This document shows positions 7,978 through 15,744 of a DNA stretch of 32,477 nucleotides, piece after piece. Made by a program: the position numbers and the translations under genes. The stretch's first letter is position 1; each line of letters begins with the position of its first letter. The stretch is from an uncultured Collinsella sp. (lineage in GTDB: Bacteria; Actinomycetota; Coriobacteriia; Coriobacteriales; Coriobacteriaceae), in the NCBI GenBank assembly GCA_958435545.1, contig CAUBGU010000009.1, positions 1 through 32,477 on the forward strand, in the 5' to 3' direction. The notes beneath the pieces were generated by a model that saw only the letters and a list, made by a program, of their open reading frames with translations, did not search any database and was not told the origin of the DNA.

Positions 7978-8051
7978 TATCTTTCATCTCTCACTTATCT
8001 CTAATATGAGAGATAGCAGAAAGATGAGAGATAATTACGAGAGATAACTGA
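7978..8051 (+). repeat. 74-bp direct repeat, copy 2 (GAGAGAT cluster)
   Basis: This is the second copy, with GAGAGAT boxes at 8008, 8026 and 8039 at exactly the same 18- and 13-nt steps as copy 1. The last 26 bases of the two copies are identical. It ends 58 bp before the start of the downstream AlbA_2/ATPase gene and probably holds its operator. Confidence 0.9.
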
Positions 8052-8109
8052 GAGACGAAGGAAATCTATTCGCGGCATTCTCCGCCGGGCCGAGCGAAAG
8101 GACGTGCAG

Positions 8110-9576
8110 ATGAACGAAAACGAGCTGACCGGTCTGCTCGAGTCTTTAAGGCGCATGGGCTCGGACGATCTTAACGTCGAGGTCAAGGAGAGCGCCACGA
8201 CGCTTTCCCGCGACGTATGGGAAACGGTTAGTGCATTCGCGAATACCGCTGGTGGAATTATCGTGCTCGGCGTGAGCGAGCGCGCGGGCTTTGTCCCGGT
8301 TGAGAACTTTGAGACCGAGAAGGTGCTCAACCAATTCGTAGCGGGCATGGGTGATGCCGGCGGTCGCGGAAAACTGGCCAATCCGCCCAAATACACCATT
8401 GAACGCGTGGAGCTCCAGGGCACCGTGGTTCTGGTCATCACGATTGAGGAGCTCGACCCGTCGAGCAAGCCTTGTTATGTCATAGAGCGGGGCGCTCAAG
8501 GCGGCAGCTACAAACGCATCGATGACAAAGATGTCCCGCTTTCGTCGACTGAGGTCCTGTCCTTGTCATCGTATGAACGGACGAGCCCCAGTGATCGCGA
8601 TGCAGTACCCGGCGCGGTCGCAGGCGATCTTGACGAGGCCCTGGTCGACCGCACGATAGAGCGTGCTTTCTCGCTGACACCCCGTGCAATGCGCGGCGCG
8701 CCGGACAAACAAACGAAGCTGGAGCGCCTAAATTTCCTTGATTCCCAGGGCAATGTCACCAAGGCTGGACTCCTAGTTGCGGGCACCTACCCTCAGCAGT
8801 TTTATCCCAAGCTCTTTATCGACATGGCTGTCTATGCGGGGACCCGGAAAGGCACGGCGGGGTCGCTGAGGTTCATGGACCACACAATCTGTGAGGGAAC
8901 GTTGGGCGAGATGATCTCGGATGCTGTCGCGGCCGTCGCCAAGAATTTGCGGCGAACCTCGACCGTCCAAGGCGTCTCGCGTGTCGACTCGCTGGAGATT
9001 CCCGAGGAGGTTCTGCGCGAGGCAATCGCCAACGCCGTAATCCATCGAGAATACGGGGATCGGTTCTGTGGACAATCGATTGCCGTCGACGTCTTTGACG
9101 ATCGTGTCGAGGTGACGAATCCTGGCGGCCTTTACGGGGGAAAGACTCGCGAGAACTTGTTTGACGGCAGCTCCCGATGCCGTAACGCGACGCTCGTGAA
9201 ACTCATGTCGATTGTCCCGCTGCCGGATGGCGCAGGTTCGCCGGCTGAGGGCAATGGCTCGGGCATCCCGATGATGATCGATGCCATGCGCGCGCATGGT
9301 CTGGCCGAGCCCCTGTTCTGCCCGGGGTTCGATCGGTTCAAGGTCGTACTTTACCGTTCAAAGATCGAGCCGGTCGAACATGGCGGGGGCTTAATTGTGA
9401 CGGCACTCAAACACTACGGCGAGCTGGGGACGCGTGAGCTGGCAGAACGCACGGGGCTTACAATTTCCCAGGTTAGGTCGCGCGTCAACGCGCTCATTGC
9501 TCAAGGCGAGCTTGAGCCCACGGCGCCGGCGACGAGCCGCAACCGCAAGTATCGACTGTCAGAGCGCGTGGAATAA
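8110..9576 (+). CDS. AlbA_2/HATPase/winged-helix protein (Schlafen-like ATP-dependent regulator)
   Basis: This 488-residue soluble protein has the three-part layout of the predicted ATP-dependent transcriptional regulators often labelled 'putative DNA binding domain-containing protein'. The N-terminal AlbA_2 (Schlafen) domain shows VEVKES (residues 23-28) and AFANTAGGIIVLGV (42-55). A GHKL-type ATPase segment carries EVLREAIANAVIHREY (about 300-315) and TNPGGLYGG (about 338-346). A C-terminal winged helix (about 432-470, ELAERTGLTISQVRSRVNAL) follows. AAAGGA at 8097-8102 supports the ATG at 8110; a GTG at 8104 is too close. The gene is alone, downstream of two 74-bp repeats likely to be its own binding sites. 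Members of this family occur both as regulators and in defence islands, and a restriction system lies 0.7 kb downstream. Its precise role is unknown. Confidence 0.87.
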   Translation: MNENELTGLLESLRRMGSDDLNVEVKESATTLSRDVWETVSAFANTAGGIIVLGVSERAGFVPVENFETEKVLNQFVAGMGDAGGRGKLANPPKYTIERVELQGTVVLVITIEELDPSSKPCYVIERGAQGGSYKRIDDKDVPLSSTEVLSLSSYERTSPSDRDAVPGAVAGDLDEALVDRTIERAFSLTPRAMRGAPDKQTKLERLNFLDSQGNVTKAGLLVAGTYPQQFYPKLFIDMAVYAGTRKGTAGSLRFMDHTICEGTLGEMISDAVAAVAKNLRRTSTVQGVSRVDSLEIPEEVLREAIANAVIHREYGDRFCGQSIAVDVFDDRVEVTNPGGLYGGKTRENLFDGSSRCRNATLVKLMSIVPLPDGAGSPAEGNGSGIPMMIDAMRAHGLAEPLFCPGFDRFKVVLYRSKIEPVEHGGGLIVTALKHYGELGTRELAERTGLTISQVRSRVNALIAQGELEPTAPATSRNRKYRLSERVE

Positions 9577-9676
9577 ATGCGTTAGTGGACGAGGCGAACC
9601 AATAATCGACCTTCAATTGGCGCCCACTAAGGTAAAGCGGTTGTTGCTCAGTCGACGGTGATGCTAATGACTCGGC

Positions 9677-10168
9677 TTACGCCGGCATGGCCCCGAACCC
9701 GTCTATCAAGAACAGCCTAAGAACCAGCTTGATGACATATCCCGGTTTGACTTCAGCCGTGTCAAAGACGTGACGCTCGGCGAGCTCGCTGCAGTATGCG
9801 TAGATATCGCGGATAAGGTCCGCGCCCGAAAGCGTAAACATGTAGCCTGCGTCCGAAAGCGCATTGGGCGCGGCGGGCAACTTGGCCATGTGGCAGAACG
9901 TTTGCAGGTCGGGCGCCATAACATTCTGGTAGTCGAGGTGGCCGCTGGCATCCTGTGCGGCAAGCTCCAATTGGTGCACAAAATCCAGCGCCGCCGCTAA
10001 CACAAAGCTCGGCGTAGGCGCATTGACGTCCTGAGTAGTCGCCACGAGCCTGCCCGCCGCCTGCGTGACAAGCCAAGCGACCTCGCGCTGGCAACGCACG
10101 GCCTTGCGCGTAACCGGCTTGATGGACGAAGAAGAAACGCTCCCCTTAGGCGGATTCGAAGCAGCCAT
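9677..10168 (-). CDS. Hypothetical protein, 163 aa
   Basis: I do not recognise this family. The start is supported by GGGAGGG five bases upstream of the ATG at 10168. The protein begins with a Ser/Pro/Lys-rich tail (residues 1-24) and is otherwise a mixed, probably helical, soluble domain with no signal peptide or membrane segment. It contains three cysteines (25, 112 and 138 approximately) with no clear metal-binding spacing. A TATACT hexamer on the minus strand (10226-10231) could be its -10. It lies between the AlbA_2/ATPase gene (convergent) and the methyltransferase gene (same strand, 126 bp upstream). Codon use resembles the core genes of the window, so it is probably a real gene. Confidence 0.7.
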   Translation of the reverse strand: MAASNPPKGSVSSSSIKPVTRKAVRCQREVAWLVTQAAGRLVATTQDVNAPTPSFVLAAALDFVHQLELAAQDASGHLDYQNVMAPDLQTFCHMAKLPAAPNALSDAGYMFTLSGADLIRDIYAYCSELAERHVFDTAEVKPGYVIKLVLRLFLIDGFGAMPA

Positions 10169-10293
10169 AAGACCCTCCCATGAACAATCCGGCCCAACAA
10201 GCCCGGGTGAAACACGTGCTACATCAGTATACAGGGGAGTGGGGTGGAAAAACGGGGTCGACAGCGTGAACTGCCGGCTCCGGATTGCTTGCC

Positions 10294-11556
10294 TTAGAGG
10301 CCGTACACTTCGACCATAGCTTCGCCAATGCGATGGGGCACGCCGGTGACGAGTGCGTTGCCCATGCAGAAGGCTCGATGGCCGTCAGTCATGCCCGTAT
10401 CGGTCCAGCCTTTCGGGAATCCCTGAAGCTGGTCGAGCTCGTCGGGAACAAGACGGCGGAAACGGCCATCGGGACATTCGATGACGTGCTTGAAGCGGCT
10501 CGCTCCCGTGCCGCCTTCTCCTGTGAGGATGGTGCGGCTCGGCTTGTCGGTAGCATCCGGGAAGCTCATGGCACCCTCGGAATACGTGTACGTAAAGCCC
10601 GTCTTTTTGTTAGTGCGCTCTTCGCGCTTGCTGCCCTTAAGGTAGCGCCAGTCGGGAAGCTTTTCGTCGGAGATGTAGAACTGCTCCGGGACATAAGCCT
10701 CGTCGACAAGCACGTCGCCAAGCACGTGGCGCTCACCGTGATAGTCCTCGGCAAAGTCGCAGGTCAGAACATGACAGCCCTGCATGACGCCAGCATTCTT
10801 GAATTGAGAGGTCTTTTGGCCGACGCCAAAACGAGTTGAGTTCTCGTAGGGGTCGGGTAAAACATCGAGCTCGGACATCTCGTCGGGATAGATGGCGGGG
10901 AAGGCTTTAGCCATGACGCCGTTGTGCATGCGATCAACGAGATCAACCTTGCCAGCGTCCTTTTCGCAGAAGATATAAACACGCTTGCGACGCTGGGGAA
11001 AACCATATTCCGCGGAGTTGACCACGCGCCATTCGACCGTGTAATCGAGGTCGGCAAGGCAGCTTAGGATGATGGCGAAGTCGCGACCGCGCTGAGACGC
11101 GGGCGACTTGAGCAGACGATCGACATTCTCAAAGAGACCGAAGCGCGGCTTCTTCATCTCGAGGAAGTGGTAGATGTCCCACCAAAGGACACCCTTCTTG
11201 CCCTCGATGCCATGTGCCTGGTTAAGCGGGCGAGCGACGGAGTAATCCTGGCAAGGGAAGCCGCCGACAACCATCTGGACGTCGGGGATTTCAACCTCTC
11301 CGGCTTCAGCCTGTTCCAGGACTTTATTGATATCTTCGTTGACTACGGAATCCTCGCCAAAGCGGTCCATATAGCAGCGTGCCGCGAACTGACGAGCCTT
11401 GGTTCCGGGCGGTTCCCACTGATTGGCCCAAATGGTGCGAAAGGGTCCGGCGGGCTTCATGTAGAAATCTGGATAACGAGGGTCAGCATAGCCTTCGAGG
11501 CCCAAACGAAATCCGCCGACGCCAGCAAAAAGCTCGGCGATTTTGACCTCTGACAT
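10294..11556 (-). CDS. C5-cytosine DNA methyltransferase of a Sau3AI-type R-M system
   Basis: This enzyme transfers methyl from S-adenosylmethionine to C5 of cytosine in DNA and protects the host from the partner endonuclease. The 420-residue protein shows all main motifs: motif I IAELFAGVGGFRLGLEG (6-22), catalytic motif IV GGFPCQDYS with nucleophile Cys102, motif VI ENVDRLL (143-149), motif VIII QRRKRVYIF (188-196), then the target-recognition region, and motifs IX-X (RRLVPDELDQLQGFP and GNALVTGV). The ATG at 11556 follows GGGGGAGTGAGT; an upstream in-frame ATG at 11586 lacks a ribosome-binding site. It is divergent from a Sau3AI/MutH-fold endonuclease, so GATC with methylation of the cytosine is the expected target by analogy with M.Sau3AI. 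The specificity is inferred from the partner. Confidence 0.93.
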   Translation of the reverse strand: MSEVKIAELFAGVGGFRLGLEGYADPRYPDFYMKPAGPFRTIWANQWEPPGTKARQFAARCYMDRFGEDSVVNEDINKVLEQAEAGEVEIPDVQMVVGGFPCQDYSVARPLNQAHGIEGKKGVLWWDIYHFLEMKKPRFGLFENVDRLLKSPASQRGRDFAIILSCLADLDYTVEWRVVNSAEYGFPQRRKRVYIFCEKDAGKVDLVDRMHNGVMAKAFPAIYPDEMSELDVLPDPYENSTRFGVGQKTSQFKNAGVMQGCHVLTCDFAEDYHGERHVLGDVLVDEAYVPEQFYISDEKLPDWRYLKGSKREERTNKKTGFTYTYSEGAMSFPDATDKPSRTILTGEGGTGASRFKHVIECPDGRFRRLVPDELDQLQGFPKGWTDTGMTDGHRAFCMGNALVTGVPHRIGEAMVEVYGL

Positions 11557-11605
11557 ACTCACTCCCCCAAATCGCTGCAAATGCAAAGATCAAGGGTACA
11601 GAAAT

Positions 11606-11653
11606 CGGGTTGCAAATGGAAGATCCCTTAGGGGATCTTCACGGTATAACCCG
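11606..11653. promoter_or_regulatory. 48-bp nested palindrome with two GATC sites in the R-M intergenic region
   Basis: Inner arms GAAGATCCC (11619-11627) and GGGATCTTC (11632-11640) flank TTAG. Outer arms CGGGTT (11606-11611) and AACCCG (11648-11653) are each exactly 7 nt further out. Both inner arms contain GATC (11622-11625 and 11634-11637), and two more GATC sites lie at 11588-11591 and 11677-11680. It sits between the divergent methyltransferase and endonuclease genes and is a likely operator sensitive to the methylation state. Confidence 0.8.
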
Positions 11654-11705
11654 AATTTACAGTAGCATACGTATTAGATCATGTCTTATTTCGAGAGGAT
11701 TTGCC

Positions 11706-13211
11706 ATGTCCAAGAAGCACCTCGATTTCAAGCGCATGCTTGACGATACTGATTTTTCTGACCCCTCTAGCATCGAGCGGTATGCTGCCAATCTCGACGG
11801 GATGACGTTTCGCGACATTCTGGAGCTTGGCATTGCGCCGGAGGGGGAGAGCGCGCCTAAGGACTTTGGATCCAAGAAGTACAAGGGCGGTATGGGAACC
11901 CTGATCGAGGAGCGTTACTTTGGCTACAAGGCCAACAGCGACGACCGGCCGGACTTTCCCGAGGCGGGTGTCGAGCTCAAGGCAACGTGTTTTGACGTAC
12001 TTAAAGACGGTCGTAAATCTGCCGGTGAACGTCTTGTCTTGACGATGATTCCCTACGACCGTCCCGTTTCGCTCGACTACGACAGCTCGCATCTCAAGAC
12101 CAAGCTCAGCAATATCCTGCTGATTTATTACGGCCGTGACCGCTCCATCGACAAATACGACCAGCGCATTGAGCGTGCAGTCATGGTTCGTCTGCCCGAA
12201 GAGGATATGAAGATCATTCGCGCCGACTACGAGAAAATCATTTCGTACATTCAGGATGGTCGCGCAGACGAGCTGTCGGAGGGCATGACCACCTACTTGG
12301 GCGCCTGCACAAAGGGCGCAACCGAAGCGACAATGTGGGTCGACCAGTACTACGAGTACTTCAATACCGATACGGGCGAGATCGAACGCCGTCGCGCGAA
12401 GCGTCGCGCCTTTTCTCTCAAACGCTCGTACATGGACTATGTGCTTCACGCCTATGTTCTCGGTGCCCCGCGTATCGGCGAGAGCATCGTTCGAGGCGAC
12501 GACGAGTCCATTGATTTCGAAAGCTACGTAACTGGACTGATCGAGCAACACTATGGCGAAACTGATCGCCAGATTGCGGAGCAGTACGGGTTGGAGTACA
12601 CGGGCAATAAAGCGCAGTGGACAACGCTCGTCTATCGTATGCTCGGAATCAAAAACAATGCTGCCGAGGAATTCGTCAAGGCAGGCATTTCCGTCCGAAC
12701 CGTTCGAGTTAACAACAGGGGGCACATCGAACAGGCTATGTCGTTCCCACCGTTTGAGTTCAAGCGTTTGATTGAAGAAGACTGGGAGACGTCGCCTCTT
12801 CATGCGTGCCTTGAGACCAATCGCTTTTTCTTCGTTGTGTTCCGTGAGGACCACGATGGCGTGCTGCGTCTCGACCGTTGTTTGTTCTGGGCGATGGGAG
12901 AAAACGAAATCGAAGGTCCTGCGAAAGCTTGTTGGGATGAGACGCGAAAGGTGATACGTGAGGGCGTTGAGCTCAATCCGTATCGGGATGCGAGCGGAAA
13001 GCTCAAAGTGACTAACAATCTGCCCGGTATGGCGGACAACCCAATTGTTCACGTTCGCCCGCATACGTCAAAAGCGGCTTACAGGTTTGCCGATGGAACA
13101 GAGATCGGTGACATCGCAAGGAATGCTTACGAACTGCCCGACGGGCGCTGGATGACGAAGCAATCGTTCTGGTTCAACAAGGGCTACCTGGAGCACATTC
13201 TGGGGCTGTAG
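11706..13211 (+). CDS. Sau3AI/MutH-family type II restriction endonuclease
   Basis: This is a DNA endonuclease related to Sau3AI, which cuts at GATC and whose N-terminal domain shares the MutH fold. The catalytic PD-(D/E)XK site is clear: Asp83 in DFPEAGVELKAT, with Glu90-x-Lys92, the same seven-residue Asp-to-Glu spacing as in MutH. KGGMGTLIEERYFG (60-73) supplies the preceding conserved glutamate. The 501-residue length equals the Sau3AI class, in which a second, catalytically dead MutH-like domain follows (about residues 260-500 here). AGAGGA at 11693-11698 gives a 7-nt spacing to the ATG at 11706. The gene is divergent from the cytosine methyltransferase, and together they form a complete type II R-M system. 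The GATC specificity is inferred by family. Confidence 0.92.
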   Translation: MSKKHLDFKRMLDDTDFSDPSSIERYAANLDGMTFRDILELGIAPEGESAPKDFGSKKYKGGMGTLIEERYFGYKANSDDRPDFPEAGVELKATCFDVLKDGRKSAGERLVLTMIPYDRPVSLDYDSSHLKTKLSNILLIYYGRDRSIDKYDQRIERAVMVRLPEEDMKIIRADYEKIISYIQDGRADELSEGMTTYLGACTKGATEATMWVDQYYEYFNTDTGEIERRRAKRRAFSLKRSYMDYVLHAYVLGAPRIGESIVRGDDESIDFESYVTGLIEQHYGETDRQIAEQYGLEYTGNKAQWTTLVYRMLGIKNNAAEEFVKAGISVRTVRVNNRGHIEQAMSFPPFEFKRLIEEDWETSPLHACLETNRFFFVVFREDHDGVLRLDRCLFWAMGENEIEGPAKACWDETRKVIREGVELNPYRDASGKLKVTNNLPGMADNPIVHVRPHTSKAAYRFADGTEIGDIARNAYELPDGRWMTKQSFWFNKGYLEHILGL

Positions 13212-13267
13212 CGTTTTGGGATTGTTTAACGATCGAGCTCCTGCTCCTCAATGCCTCGATGTCATCT

Positions 13268-13954
13268 CTACAAATAAATCCCCTCACCGAGTTGCTTGTG
13301 GAACTCGGCGTGATGGTCGCGTGCCCAGGTAAAGAGCGCCTGGTCAAAGTCGGTACGCGTGGCCGGGACGCCAAAGACGCCGGCAACTTCGACGCGTATA
13401 AACTCCAGTGCCGGCAGCTTGTTGATGGCAGTGAGGGCAAACGGGGACGAGGGCTCCTCGAACAGATAGCGGCTGCCTTGCAGCGCGTCGCAACTGGTGC
13501 ACGTGTTGCCGAGCGACGGGGCTTTGGAGGCTCGCGCGCCTACGGGCTTGTAGCCGCAGCGCTTATGAAGGTAGTCGCGGATCTCGCCCGGTACGCAGCC
13601 AAGAGCGGGCACGATGGCGAGTGCGTTGGCGTTGGCCGTGTCGATGGCAATGTACCCGGCTTCGTTGGGCGCGTGCGCGATGGCGATGCTCTCGTCGTTA
13701 TCGGTTCGATAGGGAATGCCGAAGGCCGCGACCGAGGTCTCTTTGTGACACTTCCAGCACTCGCGCTTGCCCAGTACTAGATATATATACGGCGCTGAGG
13801 GGTCGGATCGGTCAACACCGGGCAGCCACTCGGCAAAGGGCTCGGGGTTGACGCCGCTGGGTACATACCAGATTTTCTTGGTCCGGTCCCATTTGGCGCC
13901 CAACGCCTTGGCTTCTTCTTTGTGCGAAAAGGGAACATCGAGCTCGGTGCGCAT
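13268..13954 (-). CDS. DUF5710-domain protein with zinc-binding-like cysteines
   Basis: This 228-residue protein opens with a DUF5710 module (residues 3-43, LDVPFSHKEEAKALGAKWD then KIWYVPSG), a small domain often found attached to DNA-processing or mobile-element proteins. It is followed by cysteine pairs in CWKCHKE and CTSCD that could bind zinc. The rest is not recognised. AAGGAG seven bases before the ATG at 13954 sets the start; an in-frame ATG at 13990 has no ribosome-binding site. It is convergent with the restriction endonuclease gene, 56 bp away. The function is unknown; a nucleic-acid-related role is a guess from the domain type. Confidence 0.8.
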   Translation of the reverse strand: MRTELDVPFSHKEEAKALGAKWDRTKKIWYVPSGVNPEPFAEWLPGVDRSDPSAPYIYLVLGKRECWKCHKETSVAAFGIPYRTDNDESIAIAHAPNEAGYIAIDTANANALAIVPALGCVPGEIRDYLHKRCGYKPVGARASKAPSLGNTCTSCDALQGSRYLFEEPSSPFALTAINKLPALEFIRVEVAGVFGVPATRTDFDQALFTWARDHHAEFHKQLGEGIYL

Positions 13955-14802
13955 GGTGGCTCCTTGGTGCTGCAGGTGCAAGTGCCTCAAGGATACCGCA
14001 GCGGCGGTTGCTCGATGCGTGCGGCTGTAGATGGCCGAGTTTGTGCTGGTGGCCGGCGGTGTTTGCGGTCTTTACGGGGCGGTTGCGGCGCGGCGTTGGG
14101 CCCGTTGGACGAGTGTTTTGGCCGCCTAAGAAGTCGCGGGGCGCTTTGGCGGGGCCGTGCCGTCAAGCAAATGGGCAGGTGCGTGGCCGGCTTTTGGTCA
14201 GTTGAGCGGCAACCTTGTCAAAAGCTTGACGAATTTGCGTCTAGCGGTGAATCTCGGGGACGATACGGACACGACGGCGGCTGTGGCAGGTGGCCTTGCC
14301 GGCATCGCGTACGGATGGCGAGCCATCCCTGATGCCTGGCTCGAGAAACTGCGTGGGCGCGACGTGATAGAGCGTTGCCTCTTCGATTGATGCACGTGCA
14401 ATGGACTCCGTCAAGCTGGCAAACGAGCAGGCGCAGCCACTTCAGCAGACGGGAAGCCGTCTGCTAGGCTCTGGTAGCTCGCCCGCTGATCCAGGTTGAC
14501 CAGGGACCATTACGCCATCGCGGCATCCACCTTCAACATGCTCGAGGCACCGCCCCAGACACGTCGGCGCGATGCCTCGATGGCAATGTGCCCGGCTGAC
14601 AGTGGCTCCATGCACGAGAGGTGGCGTCTTCTAGCTGTCCGGCCCGATTGGCTGGCGGAGAAAAGCGTGGTAGCGCTGCGCAGAGGGGCTGACAAGGTGG
14701 GAGCATCCCTCTGCCGTCCCGCATAGACGTACCATGGTAGGGCGATGCACTTGCTTTTGAAGACGATGTGCTCGCTCTGCAATTCGTAGGGGGCAATGAG
14801 CC
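13955..14802. other. Degraded intergenic stretch between the R-M region and the accessory island
   Basis: There is no intact gene in this 850-bp stretch. It holds a 32-codon open frame (14031-14129; hydrophobic start, then Arg/Trp-rich) with no ribosome-binding site, the ADP-ribosylglycohydrolase remnant at 14235-14390, and a perfect 9-bp hairpin AGCAGACGG/CCGTCTGCT (14444-14465). The remaining sequence to 14802 shows no frame with convincing protein character on either strand. It looks like gene debris at an insertion hotspot. Confidence 0.6.
14235..14390 (+). pseudogene. ADP-ribosylglycohydrolase family, C-terminal remnant
   Basis: The frame reads LRLAVNLGDDTDTTAAVAGG followed by LAGIAYGWRAIPDAWLEKL. 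This is the C-terminal metal-binding segment of ADP-ribosylglycohydrolase/DraG-type proteins, whose GxDxDT-like motif binds magnesium. Only about 50 codons remain. Everything N-terminal, including the first metal-binding motif, is missing, and the sequence upstream of 14235 no longer resembles the family. The remnant is non-functional and shows that a gene was truncated here when neighbouring DNA was inserted or deleted. Confidence 0.75.
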
Positions 14803-15009
14803 ATGAAGTACGGAATGAGGAAGCCAAGTATCAAGAAGTCGATAAGTGCCAGGACAAGGGGCCGGGCTACCCGTGCGGTGAAGAGGGCGCTCATCCCTGG
14901 ATACGGCAAGAAGGGCATGGGCCTTCTCCATCCGAAGAAGGCCCTCTACAACAAGGTCTACCGCAAGACCACCTTCGGGCTGGGCGACATCCTCAAGCAC
15001 CTCAAATGA
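14803..15009 (+). CDS. Small highly basic protein, 68 aa
   Basis: The protein is rich in Lys and Arg (about one third of residues). Its pattern is KPSIKKSISARTRGRATRAV, then IPGYGKKGMG, HPKKALYNKVYRKTTFG and DILKHLK. I recall similar small basic proteins of unknown function from Firmicutes and Actinobacteria genomes, often near mobile DNA, but cannot name a family with certainty. GGGGGC about ten bases upstream serves as a ribosome-binding site. The charge suggests nucleic-acid or ribosome binding. It stands alone between two gene remnants, so it may be cargo of the accessory island. Confidence 0.65.
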   Translation: MKYGMRKPSIKKSISARTRGRATRAVKRALIPGYGKKGMGLLHPKKALYNKVYRKTTFGLGDILKHLK

Positions 15010-15043
15010 CCCAGGGGCCCCGCAAAGCGGCGTCGCCCTATAG

Positions 15044-15325
15044 ATGATCGCTCCGGCACACGGCGCAATCTGGCGCGACAACCCCATGCAGATCGTCGAC
15101 CTCTATGACAAGTGGTCGCGCGAGTACCAAGAGGACCAGGTCACGGTGGTCTACGACACGATGTGGGAGGGCACGACCAAGATCGCTCACGAGATTGCGG
15201 CAGAGGTCGCACGTCAGAGCCCGAGCACCGTCGTGAAGGTCTTCTCGATTGCGCATGCCGACAAGAACGAGATCATGACCGAGGTCTTCAAATCGAAGGC
15301 GATCGCGGTGGGTTCGCCGACGGTG
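15044..15325 (+). pseudogene. FprA/flavorubredoxin-type A flavoprotein, internal remnant
   Basis: The reading GAIWRDNPMQIVDLYDKW, then VTVVYDTMWEGTTKIAHEIA and [11 protein letters not shown] is the linker plus the first half of the flavodoxin domain of A-type flavoproteins, which reduce oxygen or nitric oxide in anaerobes (NorV is the E. coli relative). The whole N-terminal di-iron metallo-beta-lactamase domain is missing. After SPTV at about 15325 the frame stops matching the family and runs out at 15433. The remnant is directly followed by an intact rubredoxin, which in flavorubredoxins is the natural electron donor, so an internal deletion of a former flavoprotein-rubredoxin locus is likely. 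Confidence 0.82.
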
Positions 15326-15392
15326 CTTGGCAGCGGTCAGCGCCCTCATTGGTGCAACGGAGGATGCCGGGGGAGAAGGTGCTGGGCCTGCC

Positions 15393-15554
15393 ATGAGAAA
15401 GTACGTGTGCAACGTCTGCGGCTACGTCTATGACCCGGAGAGGGGAGACCCCGACAACGGCATCGCTCCCGGGACCGCCTTCGAGGACATCTCAGATGAC
15501 TGGACCTGCCCTGTCTGCGGGGTCCCCAAGGAGGACTTCAGCCCGGCGGATTAG
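15393..15554 (+). CDS. Rubredoxin
   Basis: This is a 53-residue one-iron electron-transfer protein. Both iron-binding knuckles are present: [16 protein letters not shown] near the N terminus and [11 protein letters not shown] near the C terminus, with the usual length and the conserved [15 protein letters not shown] between them. The start ATG at 15393 has only a distant purine-rich GGGGGAGAAGG upstream. It may therefore originally have been translated with, or fused to, the A-type flavoprotein whose remnant precedes it. It probably acts in oxygen or peroxide detoxification in the cytoplasm, but its electron partner at this locus has been lost. Confidence 0.9.
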   Translation: MRKYVCNVCGYVYDPERGDPDNGIAPGTAFEDISDDWTCPVCGVPKEDFSPAD

Positions 15555-15581
15555 CCAGAGCCGGGACATGGGGCATGAGAA

Positions 15582-15615
15582 GCGGGGAGGCGCGCCGAAT
15601 GACGCACCTCCCCGC
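15582..15615 (+). terminator. Possible terminator hairpin after rubredoxin
   Basis: GCGGGGAGG (15582-15590) pairs with CCTCCCCGC (15607-15615). No clear T-run follows, so it may be a factor-dependent stop or an mRNA 3'-end structure. Confidence 0.45.
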
Positions 15616-15744
15616 CTGCTTGCGCATGCATTGTCGAGGCACCAAGGAGACGCCGCGACAGGTGACACTCATGTTTTGCATAGTTACTTGAGACGCGCCC
15701 AACATGCTGCAAGACTGGTGGCAACAGCAACGTTTGGAGGCATC

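Noticed and set aside
7813..8051. CRISPR-like array
   Set aside because: Only two long copies with a 91-nt spacer, short internal boxes at unequal steps, and no cas genes. It fits a regulatory repeat better.
9581..9632. Possible terminator after the AlbA_2/ATPase gene (TTAGTGG with CCACTAA)
   Set aside because: The arms are 7 bp with a loop of more than 30 nt and no T-run, so it is too weak to call.
14496..14726. 76-codon open frame in the degraded stretch
   Set aside because: It has no ribosome-binding site, no recognisable family, and competing frames of equal quality on the other strand.
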